Shown piece after piece: positions 50,649 through 59,508 of a stretch of DNA of 64,000 nucleotides (its first letter is position 1; each line of letters begins with the position of its first letter). The stretch spans positions 496,001-560,000 of the forward strand of contig JADJMD010000012.1 in assembly GCA_016709765.1 (NCBI GenBank), given 5' to 3'. The notes beneath the pieces were generated by a model. It ran no database searches and had not been told where the DNA came from. It worked only from the letters and a program-made list of their open reading frames with translations. The stretch comes from Ignavibacteriales bacterium (GTDB lineage Bacteria > Bacteroidota > Ignavibacteria > Ignavibacteriales > Ignavibacteriaceae). A program made the position numbers and the translations under genes.

Positions 50649-51498
50649 GATTTTTCAAATAGATGCTTTTACTAAGAAAGCATTCCTGGGTAATCCGGCC
50701 GGGGTAACTTTGTCAAACAATCTTTCTGAAAATGAAAAGCAGATGATTGCTAAAGAAATGAATCTTTCTGAAACTGCTTTTATTAGCAAATCAAGTATTG
50801 CGGATTATAAACTTCAATGGTTTACACCAACCAAAGAGGTTGCTTTGTGTGGACACGCCACAATCGCTTCACTTCATTATCTCTTAAAAAAAGGACTTCT
50901 TTCTGATAAACAAAAGGTAACTTTTGAAACTCTTTCCGGAATAATTAATTGTTCAGTTGAAAAGGGTAAGTATTTTATGCAAATACCGACTCCGCAATTA
51001 ACTGAATTTGATGGTTGCAAAGAAGAGATTTTAAATGCACTTGGAATTAATAGAGTTGATGTTTCCGATTTACCTTTTATTCTGCTTGATAACGGTTATC
51101 TTTTCATTTTTGTTAATACTTTAAATTCACTTTTTCATATCAAACCTGATTTTAAATTGTTAACGGAGTTGAGCGAAAATAAAAAAGAGTTTTTTGATAT
51201 AGCAGTTTTTACAACTGAAACAATAGAAGATAATTCTTCGGCACATTTAAGATTTTTTGCACCTTATCACGGAATCGATGAAGATCCAGTCACAGGTTCA
51301 GCTTGCGGCCCATTATTGCTTGTGTTGATTAAACTCGGTTTAATAAATAATTATGTAAATGATACACCGATGACAATAGAACAGGGAGATGTTTTAGGTA
51401 GAAAAGGAAGAGTAGATGTGAATTTTAATTCAAATAAAAATGAATTAACTATTTCGGGAAACGCAATTACAGTAATTAAAGGAAAGCTGAATTTTTAA
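50632..51498 (+). CDS. PhzF-family isomerase/epimerase
   Basis: 288 residues from ATG 50632; a TTG 15 bases earlier is in frame but upstream of the conserved 'IEIFQIDAFTKKAFLGNPAGV'. 'NLSETAFI' holds the catalytic Glu, 'GHATIASLHYL' and 'DPVTGSACGPL' are family motifs. PhzF proteins act on amino-acid-derived isomerisations; phenazine synthesis is not implied by one gene. It overlaps surE by 17 bases and the following VWA gene by one base, so surE-phzF-VWA-comF form an overlapping operon. Confidence 0.92.
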   Translation: MAKEIEIFQIDAFTKKAFLGNPAGVTLSNNLSENEKQMIAKEMNLSETAFISKSSIADYKLQWFTPTKEVALCGHATIASLHYLLKKGLLSDKQKVTFETLSGIINCSVEKGKYFMQIPTPQLTEFDGCKEEILNALGINRVDVSDLPFILLDNGYLFIFVNTLNSLFHIKPDFKLLTELSENKKEFFDIAVFTTETIEDNSSAHLRFFAPYHGIDEDPVTGSACGPLLLVLIKLGLINNYVNDTPMTIEQGDVLGRKGRVDVNFNSNKNELTISGNAITVIKGKLNF

Positions 51499-53636
51499 TG
51501 TTTGGATTTGAAAAAATAGATTTAAGTTTTTCATTTAATTCCGTCTACTTTTTTATCGCATTGATATTGTTATCTGCTTATTCTTTTTACATTTACAGAT
51601 TCACACTTCCGCCTGTCTCAAAATTAAAAAGAGCAATTTTAACGTTACTGCGTTCTTTAGCTTTAGCACTCTTACTATTTATTTTCTTTGAACCTGTGTT
51701 AACACTTACAAAGAAAAATATTTTAAATCCATTAAATCTATTCTTTTTTGATAACAGCAAATCAATTAGAATAAAGGATGGCACAAATCGAATTGAAGAA
51801 ATAAAAAGTTTAATGGATCAAACAAATTCATATTCATTAAACGGCACTAAACAATTTTACTCGTTTGGATCATCTGTGAAGCAAGTTGTTTCAGATAGTT
51901 TATCTAAGCTAGATTTTTCAGAAACAGCTTCTGATTTCTCAAAAATCTTCTCGAACATTAATCAAACTGAAAACAATATTTCTTCTATTACAATTATATC
52001 AGATGGAGTCATAACAGAAGGTTCAACTCCTATTTATAGTGCCGAAAAACTTGGGATACCAGTTTTCACTGTAGGTATTGGTGATAGTGCAAGAAAGAAT
52101 GATGTTGAGGTTAAAAATGTAATTAATAATGAATTTATATATGCAGAAACTCCCACAACAATTCTTGCAACTATTTTGAATAAAGGTTTTTCAGGCAAAA
52201 CATCACAGGTTTCACTTTATGAAAATTCACAATTGCACCAACAAAAGAATATAATTTTAGACGCAAGTGGTGTTAATTCAATCTCTCTTGATTACACACC
52301 TAAGCAAAGCGGAGAAAAAAAACTAACACTCAAAATGAGTAATCAGGATGGTGAGTCAACATATCTAAATAATAAAAAAGTTTTTTACATAAATGTTTTA
52401 AGTAATAAAATTAACATTTTACTCATTGCTGGAAGTCCATCCGCTGATTTAACCTTTATAAAAAATTCTCTTAATACTGATGAAAATCTTCAAGTTAATA
52501 CGTTAACTCAAATCGTCGCAGGCAATTTTCTTGAACAAAATCCTCAATCCAAACTTGATAGTGCGGATATAATTTATCTTATTGAATTTCCAACAAGACT
52601 AACAAGCGATAATTTTGTTACACAATTAAAGAATAAATTAGAAAATAAGAACACCCCTTTTTTTCTTTTGCTTTCAGGAGAAGTTGATCTAAGTAAGTTG
52701 AACCGCATTCGTAGTCTTCTGCCATTTTCTATTCAAATGATGGATAAAAATTATTTACAAGTTCAGCCAGATGTGCAACTTGATGAGTTAAGCAATCCGG
52801 TTTTACAGAATAACTCCGTAAATGACTGGAATAATCTGCCCCCAATTCCTCAACCTATTATATCAATTTCTCTCAATCCAGAAAGTAAGCTACTGTCTAA
52901 AGTTCGGGTAAATAATCAACCTAGAAACAATCCATTAATTGTAAGCAGAAACTTGGGTTCGAAGAGATCATTTTCTATCATTGGAAAAGATATTTGGAAA
53001 TGGAAATTACAAACTGCCTCAAAGAGCTTGAATCTGTTTGATAATTTCGTTTTAAGCTCAGCTCGATGGTTAAATGCCCCTGATGATCAGAAAAAAGTTA
53101 GAATAAAAACTTCAAAGAAAATTTATTCATCCGGTGAAATTGTTGAATTTTCTGCACAAGTTTACGATGAATCTTTTAATCCTGTAAATGATGCTGAAGT
53201 AAAACTACAAATCAACAGCAAAGATTTTAAAACATCTATAAACCTATCCTCCATTGGCGGTGGATTATATGAGCAAAAATTTTCACCTGAAATTAATGGA
53301 GATTATTATTTTACCGGAAGTGCCTCAATTAATGGGAAGTATTTAGGTGAAGATAAAGGATCGTTTAATGTTGGTGAGATAGATATTGAGATGATTGATA
53401 ATAGAATGAACTTTGAATTTTTAAATTTATTAGCTACTCAAACAAACGGCAAATATTTTAGTCCAAATAAATTTACCGAACTTTTAAATACACTTAGTAC
53501 ACTAAATGCAAATGCTTCAAAAGAAAAGTTATTAACTTCAGAAATAAGACTTTGGTCTGATGAATGGTTGTTGATAATTGTTATTCTGCTTTTTGCTACT
53601 GAATGGTTTATCCGCAAACGAGCAGGAATGCTATGA
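51498..53636 (+). CDS. Membrane VWA-domain protein (BatA-like layout)
   Basis: 712 residues. Two N-terminal transmembrane helices (~18-35 and ~48-68) precede a VWA-like domain with MIDAS 'DNSKS' (Asp85, Ser87, Ser89) and 'TIISDGVITEG'. A central glutamine-amidotransferase-like region ('INILLIAGSPSADLTFI', 'DSADIIYLIEFPT') and an Ig-like section ('SAQVYDESFNPVNDAEVKL') follow, with a final transmembrane helix ('LLIIVILLFATEWFI'). Bacteroidota BatA-type and related proteins have this design; function is unproven. It overlaps phzF by one base and comF by 4. Confidence 0.85.
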   Translation: MFGFEKIDLSFSFNSVYFFIALILLSAYSFYIYRFTLPPVSKLKRAILTLLRSLALALLLFIFFEPVLTLTKKNILNPLNLFFFDNSKSIRIKDGTNRIEEIKSLMDQTNSYSLNGTKQFYSFGSSVKQVVSDSLSKLDFSETASDFSKIFSNINQTENNISSITIISDGVITEGSTPIYSAEKLGIPVFTVGIGDSARKNDVEVKNVINNEFIYAETPTTILATILNKGFSGKTSQVSLYENSQLHQQKNIILDASGVNSISLDYTPKQSGEKKLTLKMSNQDGESTYLNNKKVFYINVLSNKINILLIAGSPSADLTFIKNSLNTDENLQVNTLTQIVAGNFLEQNPQSKLDSADIIYLIEFPTRLTSDNFVTQLKNKLENKNTPFFLLLSGEVDLSKLNRIRSLLPFSIQMMDKNYLQVQPDVQLDELSNPVLQNNSVNDWNNLPPIPQPIISISLNPESKLLSKVRVNNQPRNNPLIVSRNLGSKRSFSIIGKDIWKWKLQTASKSLNLFDNFVLSSARWLNAPDDQKKVRIKTSKKIYSSGEIVEFSAQVYDESFNPVNDAEVKLQINSKDFKTSINLSSIGGGLYEQKFSPEINGDYYFTGSASINGKYLGEDKGSFNVGEIDIEMIDNRMNFEFLNLLATQTNGKYFSPNKFTELLNTLSTLNANASKEKLLTSEIRLWSDEWLLIIVILLFATEWFIRKRAGML

Positions 53637-54337
53637 GTTTTTTGGGGGCAACAAAATATTTTTCAAATAGCTTGGTTGATTTTGTACTTCCAAGATTTTG
53701 TTGTTCCTGTAGAAATAAACTTGGCTTAGATCAAGACACAATGTGTAGTGATTGCTTCGCTAAAATTCAAAGATCCACCCAAGATAGATTACAGCGTGAG
53801 TTTAATAGAAAATTTGCGGGCAAAAATATCATCTCTGATTTTTATGCACCATTTGTTTTTGAAAAAGACAAAGAACTTCAGCACGCAATTCATTCATTAA
53901 AATATCAGAAGAAATTTCGAGTTGGAATTTTTCTTGGTAAAGTTTTGGCCTACGCAATCAAAACTTCAAAACCTGATTTAAAGATTGAATTAGTTATTCC
54001 AATTCCATTGCATCAATTAAAAAAAGCAGAGCGCGGATACAATCAAGCCTATTATATTGCAAAAGGTGTAAACCAAATACTCATTACAAAAGTATCAGAT
54101 CAAATTGTAAAAAGAATCAAGTACACAGAATCCCAAACAAAAATGAATCTAAATGAACGCGAAGAAAATATTTCAAACGCATTTAAAATAAATAAGAAAA
54201 ATACTGTCGTGGGAAAATCTATTTTATTGTTAGATGATGTAATTACTACGGGGGCAACGATTTCTGAGTGCGGCAGAATTCTTTTGGAAGCTGGCGCAAA
54301 TAAAATTTATGCTGCATCAATTGCAATTGCTGATTGA
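53633..54337 (+). CDS. comF: ComF-family phosphoribosyltransferase-like competence protein
   Basis: 234 residues from ATG 53633, which overlaps the VWA gene stop as ATGA; an earlier in-frame start at 53603 lies inside that gene. The N-terminus has a zinc ribbon ('CCSCRNKLGLDQDTMCSDC'), and the PRPP-type motif 'LLDDVITTGATISECGRILLEAGA' follows. ComF is needed for DNA uptake in naturally transformable bacteria and is widely conserved elsewhere. No other com gene is nearby. Confidence 0.93.
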   Translation: MSFLGATKYFSNSLVDFVLPRFCCSCRNKLGLDQDTMCSDCFAKIQRSTQDRLQREFNRKFAGKNIISDFYAPFVFEKDKELQHAIHSLKYQKKFRVGIFLGKVLAYAIKTSKPDLKIELVIPIPLHQLKKAERGYNQAYYIAKGVNQILITKVSDQIVKRIKYTESQTKMNLNEREENISNAFKINKKNTVVGKSILLLDDVITTGATISECGRILLEAGANKIYAASIAIAD

Positions 54338-54338
54338 T

Positions 54339-55967
54339 TTACATTTGTTCAGGTGCAGAAACTCCAAGAATACTTAATCCATTTTTTATAACAATCATCG
54401 CTGCATATGCTAATGCTAATCTTGCTTCAGCCAGATTTCTTTCACTCCCTAATATTCTACAAGACCGGTTAAATTTGTGGTAAGCACCTGCTAAATCGTA
54501 CAAATATGTACAAAGTTTATGTGTTTCTAAATTCTCTGCACTGTTAAAAACTTCTTCTTTAAAATTGTGAAGCACTTTTAGTAACGCTTGTTCATCTTCA
54601 TGTATTAGCAAATCTAAATTACCAGTCGAGACTTCAAGATGTTCTTCTTTTACCCTTCTAAGAATTGAACTTATACGTGCATGAGCATACTGGAGATAGA
54701 AAACCGGGTTTTCATCAGATTGTTTTTTAGCAACCGCTAGATCAAAAATCATGTGGGAATTTACATTACGCATATTAAAGAAGTATCTAACAACGTCTTT
54801 TCCAACTTCTTCATTCAATTCATCCAACGTTATATAGTTAGCTTTTCTTGTGGACATTTTTACGACTTCTCCGCCATCCATAATCGTAACAAACTGATGA
54901 ATTAAAACTTTTATTTTTGAAGCGTCATAACCTATCGCATTTAACCCTGCCATTACATCTGGATATGTTGCATTGTGGTCTGACCCAAAAAGATCAACCA
55001 ATAAATCATAACCACGATCAAGTTTAACAGCATGGTATGCAATATCAGGCAGACGATAGGTTGGCTCACCAGTATTTTTAACAATTACTTTATCTTCTGC
55101 TTGTCCAAGTTCAGAAAGTTTTAACCAAACAGCATTATCCTTTTCGTAAGAAAGATTTTTTTCTTTAAATGTTCTTAAAAGTTTATTAATCTTTCCGTCT
55201 TCATACAAAGTATTTTCATTAAAAAATATTTTATGATTTATTCCAAGATTTGTTAAAGATTTCTTAATATCAAAAAAGATTTCCTGCTCCGCAGTATCTT
55301 TAAATATGGATTCAGGATCATCATCAGATAATCTATTACCATGCTTAATAAACAATTGCATAGCAATATCTTTAATGTAATCTCCTTGATAGTAATCTTC
55401 AGGAAAATTAACTTTATTACCTAATGCTTCAAGGTAACGTAATTTTACTGAATCACCCAATACCCGCATTTGCCTACCAGCATTGTTAAAATAATATTCT
55501 CTATCAACATCATAACCAACCCACTCAAGCAGATTTGCAACGGTATCGCCTACTACCGCATTTCTTCCGTGCCCAACAGTTAAAGGTCCTGTAGGGTTGG
55601 CAGAAACAAACTCAACATTAGCCCTTTTACCTTTGTACTTAGTCGATTTTCCAAAATTTTCTTTTTTATCAAGAATTTCCCGAATAATTTTAGAAACATA
55701 AGCTGGCGTGAAGAAAAAATTAATAAACCCTGGTCCCGCAATTTCTGTTTTTGCAATGATAGATTCTTCAATATCCAATGAATCAATAATCTCTTGGGCT
55801 ATTGCTCTTGGATTTTTTTTAAGGGTTTTGGTAAGCAGCATCGCTACGTTGCTAGACAAATCACCATGTTCTATTAATTTTGGAATATCAAATGAGATTG
55901 GGATTTCTTTCAGTTGAGGGATTTTGTTTTCAGCCTCTTTAAATGCGGAGTAGAGATATTCTTTCAA
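54339..55967 (-). CDS. argS: Arginyl-tRNA synthetase
   Basis: 542 residues, class I. 'FVSANPTGPLTVGHGRNAVVGD' carries the HIGH-equivalent HGRN, 'FGSDHNATYPDVMAGL' and 'VVKMSTRKANYITL' the KMSK-equivalent (MSTR, typical of ArgRS). The C-terminal DALR anticodon-binding domain starts near 'VFYLQYAHARISSI'. It charges tRNA-Arg with arginine. It is convergent with comF with a one-base gap, and rsfS precedes it 28 bases upstream on the same strand. Confidence 0.98.
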   Translation of the reverse strand: MKEYLYSAFKEAENKIPQLKEIPISFDIPKLIEHGDLSSNVAMLLTKTLKKNPRAIAQEIIDSLDIEESIIAKTEIAGPGFINFFFTPAYVSKIIREILDKKENFGKSTKYKGKRANVEFVSANPTGPLTVGHGRNAVVGDTVANLLEWVGYDVDREYYFNNAGRQMRVLGDSVKLRYLEALGNKVNFPEDYYQGDYIKDIAMQLFIKHGNRLSDDDPESIFKDTAEQEIFFDIKKSLTNLGINHKIFFNENTLYEDGKINKLLRTFKEKNLSYEKDNAVWLKLSELGQAEDKVIVKNTGEPTYRLPDIAYHAVKLDRGYDLLVDLFGSDHNATYPDVMAGLNAIGYDASKIKVLIHQFVTIMDGGEVVKMSTRKANYITLDELNEEVGKDVVRYFFNMRNVNSHMIFDLAVAKKQSDENPVFYLQYAHARISSILRRVKEEHLEVSTGNLDLLIHEDEQALLKVLHNFKEEVFNSAENLETHKLCTYLYDLAGAYHKFNRSCRILGSERNLAEARLALAYAAMIVIKNGLSILGVSAPEQM

Positions 55968-55995
55968 ATGAAACTAACTTATATTAAATGATAAA

Positions 55996-56427
55996 TTATT
56001 TTGTAGTCTTTTTTTTAGGTGTCTTTGTTGCTGATTTAGCTGTTATTTTAGCCTTTGGCTTAACAGTTTTTTTTCTTAAAGCAGGATCAACAACTTCAAC
56101 AGTCGGGGCATCACCCCAGAGTTTTTCAATGTTATAAAACTCGCGTGCATCTTTCTTAAATACATGAACAACCACGTCAACATAATCAAGAAGAATCCAG
56201 GTAAGTGCAGTGTAACCTTCTTTATGCCAACATTTAATTCCTTCATCCCTTAAACTTTTATCAACTTCATCAGCGATTGCCTTAACCTGCGTATCTGAAT
56301 CGGCAGAACAAATAACAAAAAAATCAGAAAATGTAGCAACGTGGCGTAAATCTAGAATTTTAACATCATAGCCTTTTTTATTAAAAATAAGATCAGCAAT
56401 TTTTTCAGCAAATAATTTTGAATCCAA
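55996..56427 (-). CDS. rsfS: Ribosomal silencing factor RsfS
   Basis: 143 residues. RsfS binds ribosomal protein uL14 and blocks subunit joining in stationary phase. Motifs: 'LDLRHVATFSDFFVICSA', 'EGYTALTWILLDYVDVVVHVFKKDAREFYNIEKLWGDA'. The C-terminal ~27 residues are a lysine-rich low-complexity tail not found in most RsfS proteins. It is just upstream of argS and 2 bases after the LytR_C gene stop. Confidence 0.96.
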   Translation of the reverse strand: MDSKLFAEKIADLIFNKKGYDVKILDLRHVATFSDFFVICSADSDTQVKAIADEVDKSLRDEGIKCWHKEGYTALTWILLDYVDVVVHVFKKDAREFYNIEKLWGDAPTVEVVDPALRKKTVKPKAKITAKSATKTPKKKTTK

Positions 56428-56429
56428 TA

Positions 56430-56924
56430 TTAGCTCCCGCTTTTTTGAAAATAATTTTTATAGTCTTTTCCAATTACAATAGTAAGATCTAAGAAATAGC
56501 TTGCATTTTTTTCAGTAATAATAAACCTCTTATCAAGATTTAAAGAATCTGCAACTCGGTTTGCAGTTTCAGTTTTTCCTAGTCGATCAATTATAAACGT
56601 ATTATCGATATCAAATGATCTATAATTACCCGTCTTAACAACATCAATGCCCTTGGCTCTAAGAATATTTGTTAAGCCATCTCCAACTCCCGTTACACCG
56701 CAGCCGTTTAAGACTTCAACTTGAATTAACTGTTGAACATTCTGCGGTTTTGTATTTTGGTTATCTTTTGAAGCAATTAGCCCTGTTTTATCCAAAACTG
56801 AGTATAATAAGAAAACTGCAAACAAAGTTAGGATTGCTGATGCAATTATAAAGAAAAGGTTTGTATTTTTTTCTGAGCCTGAATTTATTGAAATGCTTTT
56901 ATCTTTATTCTCTTTTTCCTGCAA
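56430..56924 (-). CDS. Membrane LytR_C-domain protein
   Basis: 164 residues. A single transmembrane helix (~25-45, 'NLFFIIASAILTLFAVFLLY') separates a short cytoplasmic tail from a LytR_C domain: 'VEVLNGCGVTGVGDGLTNILRAKGIDVVKTGNYRSFDIDNTFIIDRLGK'. In many phyla LytR_C proteins work in cell-wall glycopolymer ligation or in envelope maintenance; here the LCP catalytic domain is absent. It is transcribed with rsfS and the small secreted gene (14-base gap). Confidence 0.88.
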   Translation of the reverse strand: MQEKENKDKSISINSGSEKNTNLFFIIASAILTLFAVFLLYSVLDKTGLIASKDNQNTKPQNVQQLIQVEVLNGCGVTGVGDGLTNILRAKGIDVVKTGNYRSFDIDNTFIIDRLGKTETANRVADSLNLDKRFIITEKNASYFLDLTIVIGKDYKNYFQKSGS

Positions 56925-56938
56925 AATAATTCCTGCGA

Positions 56939-57451
56939 TTAGTACCTAAAGGAATTATAACCTGAGCCGAAAAATCCATCGTTAAATGAATTACCATAAA
57001 ATCCATTATACCTGTTAAATGGATCATAGAAGTAATTTGGTATGTTTCTGTATTGAATAGAAATAGATACATCATCCCAAGGACGAAAATTGAAAGCGGC
57101 TTTACTTACATAAATTCCTTGAATCGAATTTTGAAATTCTTTGCCTAATGAACTGTAAGGACTTGTAACAAAACTTGCATCCAACTGTAAGTTCATTTTG
57201 TCTGAAAATTTATACATCATACTATTTGTGTAAGTTGCCAAACTCATTCCCTGCCCCGCAAAAGTTGAGTAAGATAATCCGAAAGAATGATGCATACTAA
57301 AATTATCAGGATTAATAAATCCAAATAATGAATTAGATGAATTGTTCATTATTCCATCTTTTGGCCTATCGGTTTCAAATACTGGATCTTTAAACTGGGC
57401 ATTGATGGAAATGGATATTAGCACAACAAATACAAATAAATACTTTTTCAT
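56939..57451 (-). CDS. Small secreted protein of unknown function
   Basis: 170 residues. A signal peptide (~1-18, 'MKKYLFVFVVLISISINAQ') precedes a middle part with alternating hydrophobic strands ('SMHHSFGLSYSTFAGQGMSLATYTNSMMYKF') and a glycine-, asparagine- and aromatic-rich C-terminus ('NRYNGFYGNSFNDGFFGSGY'). Strand spacing suggests a small outer-membrane barrel or part of one. No family recognised. It starts the operon with LytR_C and rsfS. Confidence 0.7.
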   Translation of the reverse strand: MKKYLFVFVVLISISINAQFKDPVFETDRPKDGIMNNSSNSLFGFINPDNFSMHHSFGLSYSTFAGQGMSLATYTNSMMYKFSDKMNLQLDASFVTSPYSSLGKEFQNSIQGIYVSKAAFNFRPWDDVSISIQYRNIPNYFYDPFNRYNGFYGNSFNDGFFGSGYNSFRY

Positions 57452-57595
57452 AATTTTCTTAAATTTTTCTAAACGATTTTATAGAAATATCGGGTTAATG
57501 TCAATGAAACTAACAATACTTTAGACGATCAACTATGCTAATTTCCTCATTAATTCTGATTATTTCAATCAATATTTTTTATTTATTTTGATTCT

Positions 57596-58165
57596 ATGAA
57601 AATATTAGTAGTGGATAATTATGATTCCTTTACTTTTAACCTTGTTCAGCAACTTGGTGCGCTTAATTGCAAGGTTATTGTAAAAAGAAATGATGAATTA
57701 TCTTTGAAAGAAATATTAAAAGGAAATCCGGATAAAATATTAATTTCACCTGGACCTAAGAAACCAGAAGATTCTAAAATTTCTTTAGAAATAATTAAAG
57801 AATTTGGTGAAAGAATTCCAATACTTGGAGTTTGTCTTGGACATCAAGCTATAGCTTTAGTTTTTGGCGGTAAAGTTATAAAAGCTGATAAGCCTGCTCA
57901 CGGAAAAACTTCTAAAATTTTACACGATAATAAAAAGTTATTTAAAGATATTCCTCAAAACACTGATGTAATGCGTTACCACTCTCTTATTGTTGAAAAA
58001 GAATCTTTATCAAATGAAATTGAAATTACCGCGTATACCAATGATGGAATAATTATGGGAATCCGTCATAAAACTTTTTCAGTCGAAGGAATTCAGTTTC
58101 ATCCAGAATCAATACTAACTCCGCATGGCACAAAATTAATTTCAAATTGGCTGCAATCTACATAA
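57596..58165 (+). CDS. pabA: Aminodeoxychorismate/anthranilate synthase glutaminase subunit
   Basis: 189 residues, a single class I glutamine amidotransferase domain. 'VDNYDSFTFNLVQQLG', 'SPGPKKPED', the nucleophile Cys in 'LGVCLGHQAIA' and 'EGIQFHPESI' (His-Glu) are intact. It supplies ammonia for 4-amino-4-deoxychorismate or anthranilate. The synthase subunit is not in the window, so pabA versus trpG cannot be separated by context. Confidence 0.94.
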   Translation: MKILVVDNYDSFTFNLVQQLGALNCKVIVKRNDELSLKEILKGNPDKILISPGPKKPEDSKISLEIIKEFGERIPILGVCLGHQAIALVFGGKVIKADKPAHGKTSKILHDNKKLFKDIPQNTDVMRYHSLIVEKESLSNEIEITAYTNDGIIMGIRHKTFSVEGIQFHPESILTPHGTKLISNWLQST

Positions 58166-58178
58166 GATTGATTTTTAA

Positions 58179-58634
58179 TTAATCTATTCTTACAATCATT
58201 TCAATTTCAACTGATGCGTTAAGTGGAAGTGCTGTAACACCAACAGCACTGCGAACATGCTTTCCTGCATCACCAAATATTTTTCCAATCAATTCTGAAG
58301 CACCATTTGCAACTTTTGGCTGAGACGTAAAGTTTTCTGCACTTGCAACAAAAACAGTTAGCTTTACAACTTCAATAATCTTGTCAAGATTACCGATCAC
58401 CCCTTTTATTGCAGCAAGACAATTTAATGCACAAATTTCTGCAGCTTTCTGTCCTTCTTCTTCTGTTAAATCTTTGCCAACTTTGCCAGCATAATTTATA
58501 ATACCTTTTACTAAAGGCACTTGGCCTGAAGTCATTATAAGATTGCCGACTTGCTTTGCTGGTATGTATGCAGCCAAAGGTTTTGCAACTTCAGGAACTT
58601 CAAAACCAAGTTGTCTAATTTTTTCTTCTATCAT
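58179..58634 (-). CDS. RidA/YjgF-family enamine/imine deaminase
   Basis: 151 residues. 'GNLIMTSGQVPLVKG', 'IKGVIGNLDKIIEVVKLTVFVA', and 'HVRSAVGVTALPLNASVEIEMI' with the conserved Arg in RSAVGV, the residue needed for 2-aminoacrylate hydrolysis in RidA. It is the ~150-residue subgroup, larger than classic 128-residue RidA. Convergent with pabA, divergent from mazG. Confidence 0.94.
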   Translation of the reverse strand: MIEEKIRQLGFEVPEVAKPLAAYIPAKQVGNLIMTSGQVPLVKGIINYAGKVGKDLTEEEGQKAAEICALNCLAAIKGVIGNLDKIIEVVKLTVFVASAENFTSQPKVANGASELIGKIFGDAGKHVRSAVGVTALPLNASVEIEMIVRID

Positions 58635-58704
58635 AATAACTCCAAATGTGTATGTATTTTTTCTTTAAATTTGTGCCGAATAAATATTTTATAAAGGAAC
58701 TTTA

Positions 58705-59508
58705 ATGACTGGCAGTAAATTTACGGAATTTGTATCGATAGTTAAACGATTAAGACAAGAATGCCCTTGGGATAGAGAACAAACTAATGATTCAATTAAA
58801 GCAAATACAATTGAAGAAGCTTACGAAGTTGTTGAAGCAATTGATAATAATAACTTTGATGAATTAAAAAAAGAATTGGGTGACCTTTTACTTCATGTAA
58901 TATTCCATACTCAAATTGCTGAAGAGGAAAAGCACTTTACAATAGATGATGTTATTGATTCAATCCAGGAAAAATTAATAAGAAGGCATCCACATGTATT
59001 TGGTGAAGTTAAAGTAATGGATTCCAAAGAAGTAAAGAAAAACTGGGAAGAAATAAAATTAAGCGAAGGTAGAGAATCAGTACTTGATGGAGTCCCATTC
59101 AATTTGCCGGCTTTGCAACGCGCCCATCGATTGCAAGAAAAAGCAGCTAAGGTTGGTTTTGATTGGGAAAAGAAAGAAGATGTTTGGAAAAAAGTTATTG
59201 AAGAAATTGAAGAAATGCATGAAATTGAAAAGATTAAATTACAGACTCCAACAGATAAAGTTGCCGATGATTTAGATATCAAATTAGAAAAAGAAGTCGG
59301 CGATGTTTTTTTTGCAATGGTTAATTATGCACGATTCTTGGGTATCAATCCTGAAGATGCACTACGCCGAACCAATGAAAAATTTATAAAAAGATTTAAT
59401 TACGTCCAGCAAAAAGTAAAAGAAACCGGCAAAGCGATTAATGAATCAAATCTTGAAGAGATGGATAAATATTGGAATGAAAGTAAAAAATTAAATGGCT
59501 TTGATTAA
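58705..59508 (+). CDS. mazG: Nucleoside triphosphate pyrophosphohydrolase
   Basis: 267 residues with two MazG repeats: the first has 'LRQECPWDREQTNDSIKANTIEEAYEVVEAI' and 'ELKKELGDLLLHVIFHTQIAEE' (E..E..D metal set), the second 'LEKEVGDVFFAMVNYARFLGINPEDALRRTNEKFIKRF'. It hydrolyses NTPs, including mutagenic ones, to monophosphates and pyrophosphate. TAAATTTG at 58666-58673, in the promoter-like gap, fits the phylum -7 consensus. It overlaps phoH by 4 bases in convergent orientation. Confidence 0.96.
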   Translation: MTGSKFTEFVSIVKRLRQECPWDREQTNDSIKANTIEEAYEVVEAIDNNNFDELKKELGDLLLHVIFHTQIAEEEKHFTIDDVIDSIQEKLIRRHPHVFGEVKVMDSKEVKKNWEEIKLSEGRESVLDGVPFNLPALQRAHRLQEKAAKVGFDWEKKEDVWKKVIEEIEEMHEIEKIKLQTPTDKVADDLDIKLEKEVGDVFFAMVNYARFLGINPEDALRRTNEKFIKRFNYVQQKVKETGKAINESNLEEMDKYWNESKKLNGFD

